Positions 1 through 8,825 are shown, counted from the stretch's first letter. The stretch is DNA of 64,000 bases from Virgisporangium aurantiacum (GCF_016863635.1 NZ_BOPG01000022.1:62001-126000); one strand, 5' to 3'. The notes: generated by a model not told the origin, from the letters alone. Numbers and translations are program-made.

Positions 1-2
1 TG

Positions 3-614
3 AGACGCTATTGGGCCAGCACGCTTGAGCGTCGAGAAACCAACTTCCGAAGCCCGAATAGCGTGGGCCGCAAGACCTCCGACATCGCCACGCAGCACCC
101 GGACCACAAAGGACGGCCGACTCGCGGTGGCAAGTTGGATCGTTTAGTGCTGGCGGAGTTTATGGCAAACCCGCAGGCATTGCACGAGGAGGCTATGGCC
201 CTGCGTGCGGCAATCGTCGACGGAGAAACCCTCGATATCACGGCCGCAAGAAAGGACGAAGTCGATGTCGAGTCCGGCGCTCAAGAAGGTCGGCTTCTCG
301 AGCAGCGTTCTCTCCGATACGAGCGCAAACCTGCGTTGCGCAATCGGACGATCAAAGCCTTCAAGAAGAAGTACGGCTTCGTGGCCTGTGAAGCGTGCCG
401 GTTTGACTTCTCAAAATTCTACGGCCTCCGCGGCGAAGGGTTCATAGAGTGTCACCACAGAACCCCATTGTCACAGTCTGGAGTCACGGAGACGATGCCC
501 GGCGACTTGATATTGCTGTGCTCTAACTGTCACCGAATGGTGCACTGCAAGCGTCCATGGTTGACGGTCGCGCAACTGCTCGACCTGGTCCGCACAAACG
601 GCGCAACGCCGTGA
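3..614 (+). CDS. HNH endonuclease, 5' truncated by window edge
   Basis: The frame is open to the left edge. A GTG at 63 could start a 183-aa protein, but the upstream in-frame residues (RYWASTLERR..NFRSPNS) read like the normal N-terminal part of this nuclease family, so the gene probably begins outside the window. The C-terminal half has an HNH core: a CEAC zinc pair, ECHHRTPL with the catalytic His pair, and CSNCHRMVH with the second zinc pair. A metal-dependent DNA nuclease role follows from the family; target and partner are not visible. It sits next to a tRNA fragment and repeats, which suggests a mobile island edge. It uses more AT-rich codons than the genes after 1900, consistent with transfer. 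Confidence 0.8.
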   Translation, partial: RRYWASTLERRETNFRSPNSVGRKTSDIATQHPDHKGRPTRGGKLDRLVLAEFMANPQALHEEAMALRAAIVDGETLDITAARKDEVDVESGAQEGRLLEQRSLRYERKPALRNRTIKAFKKKYGFVACEACRFDFSKFYGLRGEGFIECHHRTPLSQSGVTETMPGDLILLCSNCHRMVHCKRPWLTVAQLLDLVRTNGATP

Positions 615-958
615 CCCACCAAGCGCGTTGTGCGCGGCAAGATCGCCGGGCGATACCAGCAGCGATCACCGGTCGCCCATGATCACCCTGTAGCTGCGCT
701 TGTAGCAACGGCGGGAGACCAGCCGACACGAACGGAGATCGACAGACCCGTCTCCAGCCAACTCGGCAGCACGAGAGCCGGACCGTGCTGGACCTTACAA
801 GCGGGGGTCGCAAGTTCGAACCTTGCCGCGCCCACACCCTGACCAGCGGAGATTGCTGGCGTCGCGGCACTTCGCTGTAGCAACGGGCAGAGGTTCGTGA
901 CGGCGGAGGTTCCACCACGCCGCCGCCCCTACCAAGCCGCTGACGTGCTGAACGCACA
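615..958. other. Non-coding stretch with tRNA scar and repeats
   Basis: No convincing gene lies here on either strand. The reading frames present have no recognisable domain. The stretch holds a tRNA 3' half (793-834) and two of the three copies of the word TGTAGCAACGG (701-711, 876-886). The minus-strand frame over the tRNA fragment gives the ARFELATP-like peptide typical of spurious ORFs drawn across tRNA genes. Confidence 0.5.
793..834 (+). other. tRNA-Val(UAC) 3'-half remnant, candidate att site
   Basis: The sequence reads as an anticodon loop CTTACAA (794-800, anticodon UAC), a perfect 5-bp T stem GCAAG/CTTGC (810-814 and 822-826) closing a TTCGAAC loop, then a 3' acceptor strand CGCGCCC (827-833) with discriminator A. 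The bases before 794 do not pair with the 3' anticodon stem, and no GGGCGCG 5' acceptor strand is found upstream. It is therefore a 3' half only, the portion tyrosine integrases usually carry in attP. The Val identity comes from the loop and is an inference. Confidence 0.6.
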
Positions 959-1216
959 ATGAGCGTCGTGGACGACTGGGACACCGCTGCGCAGGCGGCG
1001 GAACAGCGTGGCGATCTGCATAAGGCGATCGAGTTGGTCGGCTCTGTTGCCGAGTGCTACAGCAGAGATCCTTACCTGCACAACGCACATCTGTGGCACC
1101 TGGATCTTCTCGCCAGAGCTGGGCGCCTCGACGAGCTTGCCAGTCTGGGAGAGAGCGATGTTCACGCCCGACGACGGCTGGACAGGGCGCTCCGCGACAT
1201 GGATCGCGACACCTGA
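959..1216 (+). CDS. Small TPR-like protein, hypothetical
   Basis: This is an 85-aa protein starting at ATG 959 and rich in charged helices: WDTAAQAAEQRGDLHKAIEL is followed by a second helical pair ending in RRRLDRALRD. The A..AEQRGDLHKAIEL pattern resembles one tetratricopeptide helix pair, so it may be a protein-binding fragment of a longer TPR protein or a small immunity or regulatory protein. No Shine-Dalgarno is evident. It lies between two copies of the TGTAGCAACGG word in the accessory edge. Function is not recognised. Confidence 0.5.
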   Translation: MSVVDDWDTAAQAAEQRGDLHKAIELVGSVAECYSRDPYLHNAHLWHLDLLARAGRLDELASLGESDVHARRRLDRALRDMDRDT

Positions 1217-1581
1217 CATCAGCCGCATGTGTCCCCGCCGGCCAAGGCTCCAAGGTGACGTCCACGGCGTTCGCTGACTCTCGTTCGTGTAGCAACGGCG
1301 CCGCCCGACGGATGTCGATAGCCGCCACCCGAGCTGACCCAGGTCCCCAGTTGATCTTTGGACTGGGCGCTCAGGCACGTTTCCCCGCATTGATGAAGGG
1401 CCTCAGCGCCCAGTCAGAAGATCAACTCCGACGACCCGGCGGGAAGACTGCCGATGGTGAACGCTGAGATCTCAAGGGGCGCGCCGTTGTCATGAACTGC
1501 GGTCCGGAAGAAGTGTTCGCCTGGCTCGGCGGGCCGCGCGTCGTGCGTGCAGTGGTTAAGCTGCCTCACGTGAACCAGTTC
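1217..1581. other. Non-coding stretch before the zinc-ribbon gene
   Basis: Apart from the third 11-bp word (1288-1298) and the large inverted repeat at 1349-1427, nothing recognisable is seen. A frame open from ATG 1492 runs into the zinc-ribbon gene, but its first 30 residues do not resemble the family, so the start is placed at 1582. Confidence 0.45.
1349..1427. repeat. 79-bp imperfect inverted repeat
   Basis: The left arm at 1349-1371 begins AGTTGATCTT and ends GACTGGGCGCT. The right arm at 1405-1427 is its reverse complement except for two central bases. Pairing continues inward for about five more bases after one mismatch. There is no T-tract, so it is not a classic terminator. The outer bases GTTGATCTT/AAGATCAAC match the ends of the palindromes at 54947-55015 and 58316-58386. 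Confidence 0.75.
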
Positions 1582-1848
1582 ATGCAGTGTCCGAAGTGCC
1601 GGGGCACCATGCGTACCTACAACCGTAGCGGCGTGCAGATCGAGCAGTGCGACCACTGCCGCGGCATCTTCCTCGACTACGGCGAGCTCGAAGCGCTCAC
1701 CCGCCTGGAGTCCCAGTGGGGTGGGGGTGCGCCGCCCCCGCCGCCGGTGCACGGCCAGCCCGCCTGGGGGGCACCGGCACACGGGGGCTACGGCCATGGT
1801 CACGGCCACGGTCACCGCAGCTTCGGCCGCGTGCTGTTCTCCTCGTAG
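1582..1848 (+). CDS. TFIIB-type zinc-ribbon protein
   Basis: This is an 88-aa protein in which a zinc ribbon (MQCPKCRGTM, then EQCDHCRGIFLDYGELEAL) is followed by a Pro/Gly-rich linker and a His-Gly repeat tail (YGHGHGHGHR). The CPKC and CDHC pairs would bind one zinc, and the GIFLDYGELE segment is the signature of the zf-TFIIB family of small bacterial proteins of unknown role. I start it at ATG 1582 because the family begins at the first ribbon cysteine; an upstream ATG at 1492 is possible but adds atypical sequence. The His-rich tail may bind metal too. It is followed by gltX on the same strand, 59 bases on. Confidence 0.8.
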   Translation: MQCPKCRGTMRTYNRSGVQIEQCDHCRGIFLDYGELEALTRLESQWGGGAPPPPPVHGQPAWGAPAHGGYGHGHGHGHRSFGRVLFSS

Positions 1849-1907
1849 ACGGCCGCTGCCGACCAGCGGCCGGAAAAGCGGTTCCGGCGCTCCGATAGGC
1901 TGGCGGG

Positions 1908-3317
1908 GTGACTGTTCGCGTACGGTTCGCCCCGTCGCCCACCGGTATGTTCCATGTCGGCGGTGCCCGCTCGGCCCTGCACAACTGGCTCTTCGCCAAG
2001 CAGCACGGTGGTGTCTTCGTGCTGCGCATCGAGGATACCGACGCCGCCCGCAACCGTCCGGAGTGGACGGAGGGGATCCTGGCGGCGCTCGACTGGATCG
2101 GCATCGAGCGCGAGGGCTACGAGGGTCCCCTGTTCCAGTCACACAACGCCGAGGCGCACCGGGCCGCGGCGGAGAAACTGCACGCCGGCGGCCGGGCGTA
2201 CTTCTGCGACTGCACCCGCGAGGCCGTGCAGGCCCGCTCGGGGTCGCAGTACAGCGGGTACGACGGCTTCTGCCGCGACCGCGGGCTGGGCGCCGGCCCC
2301 GGCCGCGCGCTCAGGTTCCGCACGCCCGACGACGGCGTCACCGTGGTGAAGGACCTCGTGCGCGGCGAGCCGACGTTCGAGAACGCCAAGCTGGAAGACT
2401 TCGTGATCGCGCGGGCCGACGGGTCGCCGGTGTTCCTCCTGGCCAACGTCGTCGACGACACGATCCAGGGGATCACGCACGTGATCCGGGCCGAGGAGCA
2501 CCTGCCGAACACGCCCAAGCAGCAGCTGCTGTGGGTGGCGCTGGGTCACGAGCCGCCGGTGTGGGCGCACGTGCCGGTGGTCGTCAACGAGAAGCGGCAG
2601 AAGCTGTCGAAGCGGCGCGACAAGGTCGCCCTGGAGCAGTTCCGCGACGAGGGCTACCTCGCCGCCACGATGAAGAACTACCTGATGCTGCTCGGCTGGG
2701 CGCCGTCGGGCGACCGCGAGATCGTGCCGTGGAGCGTCATCGAAGACGAATTTCGCATCGAAGACGTGAATCCGTCTCCGGCTTTCTTCGACGAGAAGAA
2801 ACTGCGGGCGTTCAACGGCGAGTACATCCGGGCGCTCAGCGAGTCCGAGTTCATCGCCGTCTGCCAGCCGTGGCTCACCGGCACGGAGACGATCGCGGCG
2901 CCGCCCTGGGAGAGAAACGACTTCGACCCCGGCGCGTTCGCCGCGGTGGCGCCGCTGGCGCAGACGAGGGTGGCGACCCTCAACGAGATCGTGCCCAACG
3001 TCGACTTCCTGTTCCTGCCCGAGCCGGCAATTGACGAGGCCGCCTGGGCGAAGGCGATGAAGGACGGCGCGGAAGACCTGCTGCGCGCCACCGCCGCCGC
3101 GTACCGGGAGACCCCGTGGAACGCCGAGGCGTTGAAGGCCGCGCTGGAGGCCGTCGGCGCCGAGCGCGGTCTCAAGCTGGGCAAGGCGCAGGCGCCGGTG
3201 CGGGTGGCGGTGACGGGGCGGTCGGTCGGCCTGCCCCTGTTCGAGTCGCTCGAAGTCCTGGGACGCGAGCGCACGCTCGCCCGCATCGACGCCGCCGCGG
3301 CAAAGGTCAACGGCTGA
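1908..3317 (+). CDS. gltX: Glutamyl-tRNA synthetase
   Basis: This 469-aa class I synthetase charges tRNA-Glu with glutamate, or also tRNA-Gln in organisms that use the amidotransferase route. Class I motifs are present: [13 protein letters not shown] with the HIGH equivalent HVGG at 16-19, and KLSKR at 232-236, followed by the helical anticodon-binding C-terminus. A GTG start opens directly on the conserved beta strand VRVRFAPSP. The N-terminal sequence differs from the usual actinobacterial form (RFCPSPTG..HVGL.R as I recall it), so this could be a second, divergent GluRS paralogue. No regulatory leader is seen. Confidence 0.93.
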   Translation: MTVRVRFAPSPTGMFHVGGARSALHNWLFAKQHGGVFVLRIEDTDAARNRPEWTEGILAALDWIGIEREGYEGPLFQSHNAEAHRAAAEKLHAGGRAYFCDCTREAVQARSGSQYSGYDGFCRDRGLGAGPGRALRFRTPDDGVTVVKDLVRGEPTFENAKLEDFVIARADGSPVFLLANVVDDTIQGITHVIRAEEHLPNTPKQQLLWVALGHEPPVWAHVPVVVNEKRQKLSKRRDKVALEQFRDEGYLAATMKNYLMLLGWAPSGDREIVPWSVIEDEFRIEDVNPSPAFFDEKKLRAFNGEYIRALSESEFIAVCQPWLTGTETIAAPPWERNDFDPGAFAAVAPLAQTRVATLNEIVPNVDFLFLPEPAIDEAAWAKAMKDGAEDLLRATAAAYRETPWNAEALKAALEAVGAERGLKLGKAQAPVRVAVTGRSVGLPLFESLEVLGRERTLARIDAAAAKVNG

Positions 3318-3352
3318 CAACCGAATAGGGTGCGCAACCGCACCTGAAATGT

Positions 3353-3916
3353 ATGAGCAGCGAGCACGAGCAGTTCGCGGCGTACTTCGCGGCCCGCCGG
3401 GACAAGGTGCGCCGGGCGGCGTACCTGCTCTGCGGTGACTGGCACTTCGCCGACGACCTCGCCCAGATGGCATTCGTGCGGCTGGCGCAGTCGTGGCGGC
3501 GGGTCCGTGACCGGGACGCGTTGGACGCGTACGTCCAGACCACCCTGATCCGGGTCTACATCGCCGAGAACCGCAGGTGGTTCCGCCGACGCGAGCGCAC
3601 CACCGACACCGTGGCCGACCCCGTCCTCATCACCGTCGACCGCGACGGCATGGCCGACAGCGTCGGACGCAAGCTGGCGGTGCTGGCGGCGCTGCGCCGG
3701 CTGCCGCCCGGGCAGCGGGCCGTGCTGGTGGCGCGGTACTTCGGTGACCTCAGCGTCGCGGCGACCGCGGAGGCGTTGTCGTGCTCGACCGGAACGGTGA
3801 AGAGCCAGGCCGCCCGGGCCATCAACACGATGCGCGAATACCTGTCCCCGCTCGGGATGACGATCGAGGGCGCAATCGGGGATGAGGTGCGCGATGAACC
3901 TGTCCGACGTGTTTGA
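3353..3916 (+). CDS. SigE-family ECF RNA polymerase sigma factor
   Basis: This 187-aa sigma-70 family factor has region 2 (ARRDKVRRAAYLLCGDWHFADDLAQ) near residues 12-45 and region 4 with the helix-turn-helix LSVAATAEALSCSTGTVKSQ near 130-160, the layout of the actinobacterial SigE-like group. It should redirect RNA polymerase to a small promoter set. Its 3' end overlaps the start of the membrane protein gene at 3894, a frequent arrangement for a sigma factor and a modulating membrane partner. Inducing signal and targets cannot be read from sequence. Confidence 0.88.
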   Translation: MSSEHEQFAAYFAARRDKVRRAAYLLCGDWHFADDLAQMAFVRLAQSWRRVRDRDALDAYVQTTLIRVYIAENRRWFRRRERTTDTVADPVLITVDRDGMADSVGRKLAVLAALRRLPPGQRAVLVARYFGDLSVAATAEALSCSTGTVKSQAARAINTMREYLSPLGMTIEGAIGDEVRDEPVRRV

Positions 3917-5057
3917 GGAGACCACCACCGGCACGCTGCCGCCCAGCCGGATCGACGTCGAGACCGTCTACCGGGCCGGCGTGCGCCGGCGACGGATCGG
4001 CATCGCCGCCCGGGCCGCGCTGGTCGTCCTGCCGATCCTGGCCCTGATCGCGACGTTGATCGTGGCAATGGATCCGGGCGGTGACGAGGAGACGGCCGAC
4101 ATACCGCCGTCGACGTGGGTCGTGCACCAGGTGGGCGGCTTCGACCAGAAGCGGCTGTGGGCGTACATCGAACCGTGCGCGGGCTGCGGGTTCGAGCTGC
4201 GCACGTCCGACAACGGCGGCCGCACCTGGACGAAGTACGTGGTGCGGGAGGCGGATCTGAAGCTGCCAGTCCTGACCACCGGATCCGGCGGGATCGCGGT
4301 GGTGGTCAACCCCAACGAGGTGCGGGTCAGCGCCGACGGCTGGGGGGTGTTCCGGTTGGCCCAGTTCCGGGCCGAACCGGTCGCCGCCCCGTCGGCGAAT
4401 TCTCCCGTGTACTGCAACACCGAGCCGTACGAGAACGCCAACAGGATGAGGGTGGAGGATCCCGGCACGGTGCGGATCATCGACATCCTCGCCCAGAGCC
4501 TCGGACCCGCACCGACGCAGCCGCCGTTCGCCTGCCTGGCGGCGGTGCGGAGCCCCGACGGATCGATCCTGGCGGCCGGCCGGGACCCGGGCACCGGCAA
4601 GCCGGCCGCGGCCCGGAGCACCGACGACGGATACACCTGGCAGGCCAAGGTCTTCGAACCGGCTGAGCCGCTCGACCCCGGCAAGCCGCTGGTCGTCACG
4701 GACCTGCTCGGCTCGACGGGCGGCGCGGCCGTCGTCCGGTTCCAGCAGGATCAGTGGACGGGGCTGTACCGGCGCGAGGCCGGCATGTGGCGGGAGCTCC
4801 GCCCGGCGTCACGGGCGGCCGACCACTTCGTTCTCGCCGACGACAACTCACTGGTCGCGCAGGCGGCCGGCGGCGCGTACACCGTCAACCGGCCCGGCGA
4901 CGCCGTGTTCGAGCCGATCAGCCGTCCGAAGGGGGTCGGCCGGGAAGTGATCCTCGGCTCGACCGCGCTGCCCGGCGGCGGCCACGTCGCGTACAACGGG
5001 AACCACGTCTGGACCTCGGCCGACGGCAGGTCCTGGAAAGCGGTGGGCCTCGGCTGA
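3894..5057 (+). CDS. Membrane-anchored BNR/sialidase-repeat-like protein
   Basis: About 387 aa: a short cytoplasmic N-terminus, one membrane segment (AALVVLPILALIATLIVAM, roughly residues 38-58), then a large exported domain. The exported part carries BNR-like Asp-box motifs (RTSDNGGRTW, RSTDDGYTW, TSADGRSW), suggesting a beta-propeller. The start is at ATG 3894 because GAGGTG lies just upstream; ATG 3882 in the same frame would add four residues. Overlap with the sigma gene suggests co-expression and a possible sensing or anti-sigma-like role, but no zinc-finger anti-sigma motif is visible. Function is unproven. Confidence 0.75.
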   Translation: MNLSDVFEETTTGTLPPSRIDVETVYRAGVRRRRIGIAARAALVVLPILALIATLIVAMDPGGDEETADIPPSTWVVHQVGGFDQKRLWAYIEPCAGCGFELRTSDNGGRTWTKYVVREADLKLPVLTTGSGGIAVVVNPNEVRVSADGWGVFRLAQFRAEPVAAPSANSPVYCNTEPYENANRMRVEDPGTVRIIDILAQSLGPAPTQPPFACLAAVRSPDGSILAAGRDPGTGKPAAARSTDDGYTWQAKVFEPAEPLDPGKPLVVTDLLGSTGGAAVVRFQQDQWTGLYRREAGMWRELRPASRAADHFVLADDNSLVAQAAGGAYTVNRPGDAVFEPISRPKGVGREVILGSTALPGGGHVAYNGNHVWTSADGRSWKAVGLG

Positions 5058-5069
5058 CAACGCAAGGCG

Positions 5070-7760
5070 CTAGACGGTGCGCAGCACCTCGCCCGGCTTC
5101 GCGTGGACGGCGCGGACGTGGGCGAAGGTGCTGCTCGCCGTGGCGACGCCGGCCACCACGGCCAGGATCGTCAGGAGCACACCGGTGGGCACGGCGATCA
5201 GCGGACCCGGCGGGGACCCCGGCGCCAGGTCGAGTTCGGCCCGGGTGGCGGCGGTCGCGGCACCGGCCATCAGCAGCCCGAGCAGCAGGCCGGCGCCCAT
5301 CGGCAGGGCCGTCTCCAGCACCAGGGCCACCGTGTGGGCCCGCCGCCGCATGCCCAGCCGGCGCAGCACCACGTAGCCGCGCCGGTAGACCGGGGTGCGC
5401 GCCTCCACGTACAGCAGCAGGCCGGCGGCGACCACGAGGCCGGCGAACACGTTCAGCGCGATCAGGTACCGGAACGTGTAGGTCACCGGCTCGTACAGCG
5501 AGTCACCGAAGGTGTCGGGGGTCGCGGTGATCGCGCGCACCGGCGCGTCGGTACGCGCCAGGTCGGCCGCCGCGGCCGCCGGATCGCCGCGGATCCACAA
5601 CTGGGGGACGGCGTACCGCGCGGTGTCCCCCATCGCGTCCCGGTGGACGAGCAGCACCGGGTAGCCGCCCTGGGCACCGGGGAGCAGCCGGGTGGTGCTG
5701 ACCGTGACGGAGAACTGCCGCTCGCCGTACACGCGTACGTCGTGGGTGCCGGCGCGCAGGTTGCCGGCGGAGATGCCGGTGGAGCGGTCGGTGGACAGGC
5801 CCGCGACCAGGTCGTCGAGCGATCGGCCGGGTAGCTGGTCGGACCAGAACGCGCCCTGCGCGAACGTGGCCGGGTCGATCCCGAGAACGTCGGTCTCGAC
5901 GCCGCCGACGAGCACCCGCGACAGACGCAGCACCGGAGTCGCCCGCCCGACGAGCGACGGCGGGACGGGGACCTCGCGGTCCAGCGTCGCGACCGTGTCG
6001 CTGCCCAGGATCACCGCGGCCTTCGCGTCCATGGTGAGGCGGATCGAGTCGGTGACCGTCGCGCCGAACCCGGTCATCGCGACCGGCACCGCGGTCACCG
6101 CGCCGAGCAGCACGGACGCCGCGACCGGGCGGGCGATCCGCCGCAGCGCCAGGAAGAGCCCCGGCCGGCGGACCGGGTCCTTCACGCCGGCGCGGGAGAT
6201 CCACCAGGCGCCCAGCCGGGCCGCCAGCCCGACCAGCGCGAGGAAGCCGAGCACCGGGACCACCACCAGGCGCAGCGGCACGTGCGCGACCGAGCCGACC
6301 ACACCGGAACGGGCGGTGTCGCCGCCGAGCAGCACCCAGGTCAGCGCGGCGACGGCGGCGGGCAGCAGTTCCCACGGCAGCCAGCGCAGCCGCAGCCGGC
6401 GCCGGGCCGGCACCACGTCGGCCATCCGGCGGATCCGCAGGCCGGTGCCGACCGCGGTGACCGCGAGCACCGCGACCAGGCCGAGGGCCGCGAACACCAG
6501 CGCGAACGGCCACGCCTCGGCCGACAGCACCGGGCTCGGCCCGAACGCCCGCACCAGCCCGCCGGCCGCGACGACCGCGAGCGCAGCTCCGGTCACCAGC
6601 GCGGGAGCCGCCTCCAGCACGGCCTTTCCGGCGAGCGCCGGCGGGCCGACGCCGTGCGCGGCCAGCGCCCGCACCTCCCGCTCCCGCCGCTGGACCCAGT
6701 AGACGGCGGCCGCGGCCACCACGATCAACCCGATCAGGACGCCGGCGGCCGTGGCCGGTGCGGTGGTGTCGCGCAGCGTGTCGTAGACGAGTTCGGCCCG
6801 GTCGGCGCTGCCGCCCACCGACGTGATCGCGGTCGGGCGGAAGACGCCGTCGGTCGGGTACTCGCGCAGCACCCGCCGGCGCAGGTCGTCGACCCGGCCG
6901 GCGGCCACGTGCGCGGCGGGCACGGTCGGGCGCTGGTCGGCCAACGGCACGTCGACGTACTCGTTGGCGATGTTCATCGTGCTGGTGACGCCGACCCGCA
7001 GCACCGTCGCGACGTCGGTGTAGATCACCGGCAGGATCGTCTGCGCGAACAGTTCCTTGCCGGACAGGTAGCCGTAGATCCGCTGCAGGGTGCACCAGTA
7101 CTCGTCGGCGCCGGGGTTGGCCAGGTCGGCGTAGACGGCGGCGATCCGCACCGGCGCCGGCGGGGCGGTCGGGTCGACCGGCGGGCCGTTGTCGCTCGGG
7201 GCCAGCCGGAACGTCGCGAAGTCCAGTTCGTCGCCGACGCCCAGCCCATACGCCTCGGCCAGCGACCGCGGGATCCACACGCCCGCGCCGTCCGGGCCGC
7301 GCAGCGGGGTCAGTTTCGCGGTGACGCCGTCGCGGCCGGCGATCCACACCTGGGCGCCGTCGAGGCCGCCGACGTCGCGGTCGCCGTGCCGGGCGCCGAT
7401 CACCGCGGTGGCGGCGAAGACGGTGGTCGTCGGCGCGGCCATGCCCGGTGTCGCGGTGGCCTCGGCGGTGACGGTGGCCCGCCGCCGCTCGTAGTCCGCC
7501 GTCGCCGTGGCGGGGTCCATCGGCTTGATCTGGTTGTCCGCGAGGCGGTCGCGGAACGTCAGCCGGGACTGCAGGTGGAAGCCGACCCGGGCCGCGCACG
7601 TGTTGTCGAGCTGGTGGTGCAAGGTCGCGGTGCGGGCCGAGGAGAGGAAGAGCGGGGCGGCGGCCGCGGGGAGCACGGCCACGAACGCGCCGGCGGCAAC
7701 AGCGATCAGCAACCCGGGCTGGCGGAGCAGGAGCAAGGGCGCGCGCGTCCACGGCAGCAT
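5070..7760 (-). CDS. FtsX-like ABC transporter permease
   Basis: About 896 aa. An N-terminal signal-anchor (LLIAVAAGAFVAVLPAAAAPLF) precedes a large extracellular domain, then clusters of membrane helices around the middle and at the C-terminus (TVALVLETALPMGAGLLLGLLMAG and the final helix), the FtsX/MacB-type layout duplicated across the protein. Such permeases pair with an ATPase for lipoprotein or peptide export or signalling; no ATPase gene is adjacent. The start is at ATG 7760 because GGGAGGT (7768-7774 reverse complement) is spaced 7 bases upstream; GTG 7763 is equally possible. It is convergent with the BNR protein gene. Confidence 0.85.
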   Translation of the reverse strand: MLPWTRAPLLLLRQPGLLIAVAAGAFVAVLPAAAAPLFLSSARTATLHHQLDNTCAARVGFHLQSRLTFRDRLADNQIKPMDPATATADYERRRATVTAEATATPGMAAPTTTVFAATAVIGARHGDRDVGGLDGAQVWIAGRDGVTAKLTPLRGPDGAGVWIPRSLAEAYGLGVGDELDFATFRLAPSDNGPPVDPTAPPAPVRIAAVYADLANPGADEYWCTLQRIYGYLSGKELFAQTILPVIYTDVATVLRVGVTSTMNIANEYVDVPLADQRPTVPAAHVAAGRVDDLRRRVLREYPTDGVFRPTAITSVGGSADRAELVYDTLRDTTAPATAAGVLIGLIVVAAAAVYWVQRREREVRALAAHGVGPPALAGKAVLEAAPALVTGAALAVVAAGGLVRAFGPSPVLSAEAWPFALVFAALGLVAVLAVTAVGTGLRIRRMADVVPARRRLRLRWLPWELLPAAVAALTWVLLGGDTARSGVVGSVAHVPLRLVVVPVLGFLALVGLAARLGAWWISRAGVKDPVRRPGLFLALRRIARPVAASVLLGAVTAVPVAMTGFGATVTDSIRLTMDAKAAVILGSDTVATLDREVPVPPSLVGRATPVLRLSRVLVGGVETDVLGIDPATFAQGAFWSDQLPGRSLDDLVAGLSTDRSTGISAGNLRAGTHDVRVYGERQFSVTVSTTRLLPGAQGGYPVLLVHRDAMGDTARYAVPQLWIRGDPAAAAADLARTDAPVRAITATPDTFGDSLYEPVTYTFRYLIALNVFAGLVVAAGLLLYVEARTPVYRRGYVVLRRLGMRRRAHTVALVLETALPMGAGLLLGLLMAGAATAATRAELDLAPGSPPGPLIAVPTGVLLTILAVVAGVATASSTFAHVRAVHAKPGEVLRTV

Positions 7761-7895
7761 CACGAGACCTCCCACAGCGGTGGACTCCCGACGCGCCCGC
7801 CCGGTTGCATCGGGGTCGGCCGATCGGGTTGAAAGACCCTAAACAACCACAAATCAGGCATGCTTCGTGAAGACTCCCTCGCAAAGGAGGTCTAC

Positions 7896-8777
7896 ATGGG
7901 GGACAACTCAAACATGCGTACAGCCGTGCGGCGCGGCCTGGCCGGCCTGGGCGCCGGCGCGCTGCTGCTCGGCGGGGTGCAGATCGTGACGCAGTCGGCC
8001 GCGTCGGCCCTGCCGGGTCTGGTGCGCCAGACCGCCACCGGCGCGCCCGGCAGCCGGACGGAGATGTCGCAGACCGTCAACTGCCCGAAGGGCAAGAAGG
8101 TGCTCGGCGGCGCTGGCCGCATCGACGGCGCACCGAACGGCGAGGTCGGGCTCACGTTCGCCAGCCCGGTCAACGGCGGCGCCGGGTTCACGGTGAGCGC
8201 GGCCGAGGACGCCAACGGCACCACCGCGAACTGGACGATCACCGCGATCGCGTTCTGCAGCGCGCCGCCGGACGGCCTGCAGTACGCCCAGCACACGTTC
8301 GCCGCCGGCTCGACGAAGAGCCGCTGGTCGTCGGTCACGTGCCCGAAGGGCAAGAAGATCCTCGGTGCCGGCGGCCGGGTCAGCGGCGCGAACGGCCGGG
8401 CGATCCTGACCGGCGTGACGCCCTCGGAGGACGGGCGCACGATCACCGCCACCGCCTACGAGGACGAGGCGGGCACCACCGACAACTGGAGCGTCACGGC
8501 GCTGGCCACCTGCGTCAAGCCGACGCCCGGCCTGGAGGTCGTGCAGGCCGGCAGCATCCAGAGCAGCGACGTGTCGATCGCGTCGGCGACGCTCACCTGC
8601 CCCGAGGGCAGCCGGCTGCACGGCGTGGCCGGCGAGGTGACCGGCGGCAACGGCGAGGTGCGGCTGCGCCAGCTCGACGCCACCCCGGACAGCACGGCGG
8701 TGGCCCGCGCGGCCGAGGACGCCGACGGCACCGACCGGATGTGGTCGGTGCACACGTACGGCATCTGCGCCAAGTAG
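7896..8777 (+). CDS. Secreted triple-repeat Cys protein, unknown function
   Basis: 293 aa with a strong ribosome site AAAGGAGG (7883-7890) five bases before ATG 7896, suggesting high expression. A signal peptide runs to about residue 38 (LAGLGAGALLLGGVQIVTQSAASA). The mature part is three repeats of about 80-85 aa. Each opens with a Cys-Pro loop (CPKGKKVLGGAGR, CPKGKKILGAGGR, CPEGSRLHGVAGE), continues through an acidic AxEDxxGT..NW element and closes with a second Cys, so each repeat probably holds one disulfide. I do not recognise a named domain. It is probably a cell-surface or secreted binding protein. Confidence 0.82.
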   Translation: MGDNSNMRTAVRRGLAGLGAGALLLGGVQIVTQSAASALPGLVRQTATGAPGSRTEMSQTVNCPKGKKVLGGAGRIDGAPNGEVGLTFASPVNGGAGFTVSAAEDANGTTANWTITAIAFCSAPPDGLQYAQHTFAAGSTKSRWSSVTCPKGKKILGAGGRVSGANGRAILTGVTPSEDGRTITATAYEDEAGTTDNWSVTALATCVKPTPGLEVVQAGSIQSSDVSIASATLTCPEGSRLHGVAGEVTGGNGEVRLRQLDATPDSTAVARAAEDADGTDRMWSVHTYGICAK

Positions 8778-8788
8778 ACAGATCCGTT

Positions 8789-8822
8789 GCGGCCGTGGCC
8801 TCCCTTCGGGAGCCACGGCCGC
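8789..8822. terminator. Bidirectional hairpin terminator
   Basis: A strong stem GCGGCCGTGGC/GCCACGGCCGC, with TCCC/GGGA closing a TTCG tetraloop and one bulged base, is followed by TTCCTATT. It lies between two convergent genes (stops at 8777 and 8826), fitting a shared terminator. Confidence 0.85.
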
Positions 8823-8825
8823 TTC

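Larger units (their letters stand above)
701..1298 (+). repeat. Three direct copies of TGTAGCAACGG
   Basis: The same 11-base word occurs at 701-711, 876-886 and 1288-1298, always in the same orientation and spaced 175 and 412 bases apart. The second and third copies flank the small TPR-like ORF. Their function is unknown; they could be recombination sites of the element that left the tRNA scar. Confidence 0.5.

Noticed and set aside
683-883. Minus-strand small ORF with an ARFELATP-like peptide
   Set aside because: This peptide is the antisense translation of a tRNA T-arm, a known source of false ORFs.
6282-7832. 516-aa + strand frame over the FtsX-like gene
   Set aside because: Antisense to a clear membrane permease; Arg/Gly/His-rich with no hydrophobic or domain pattern.
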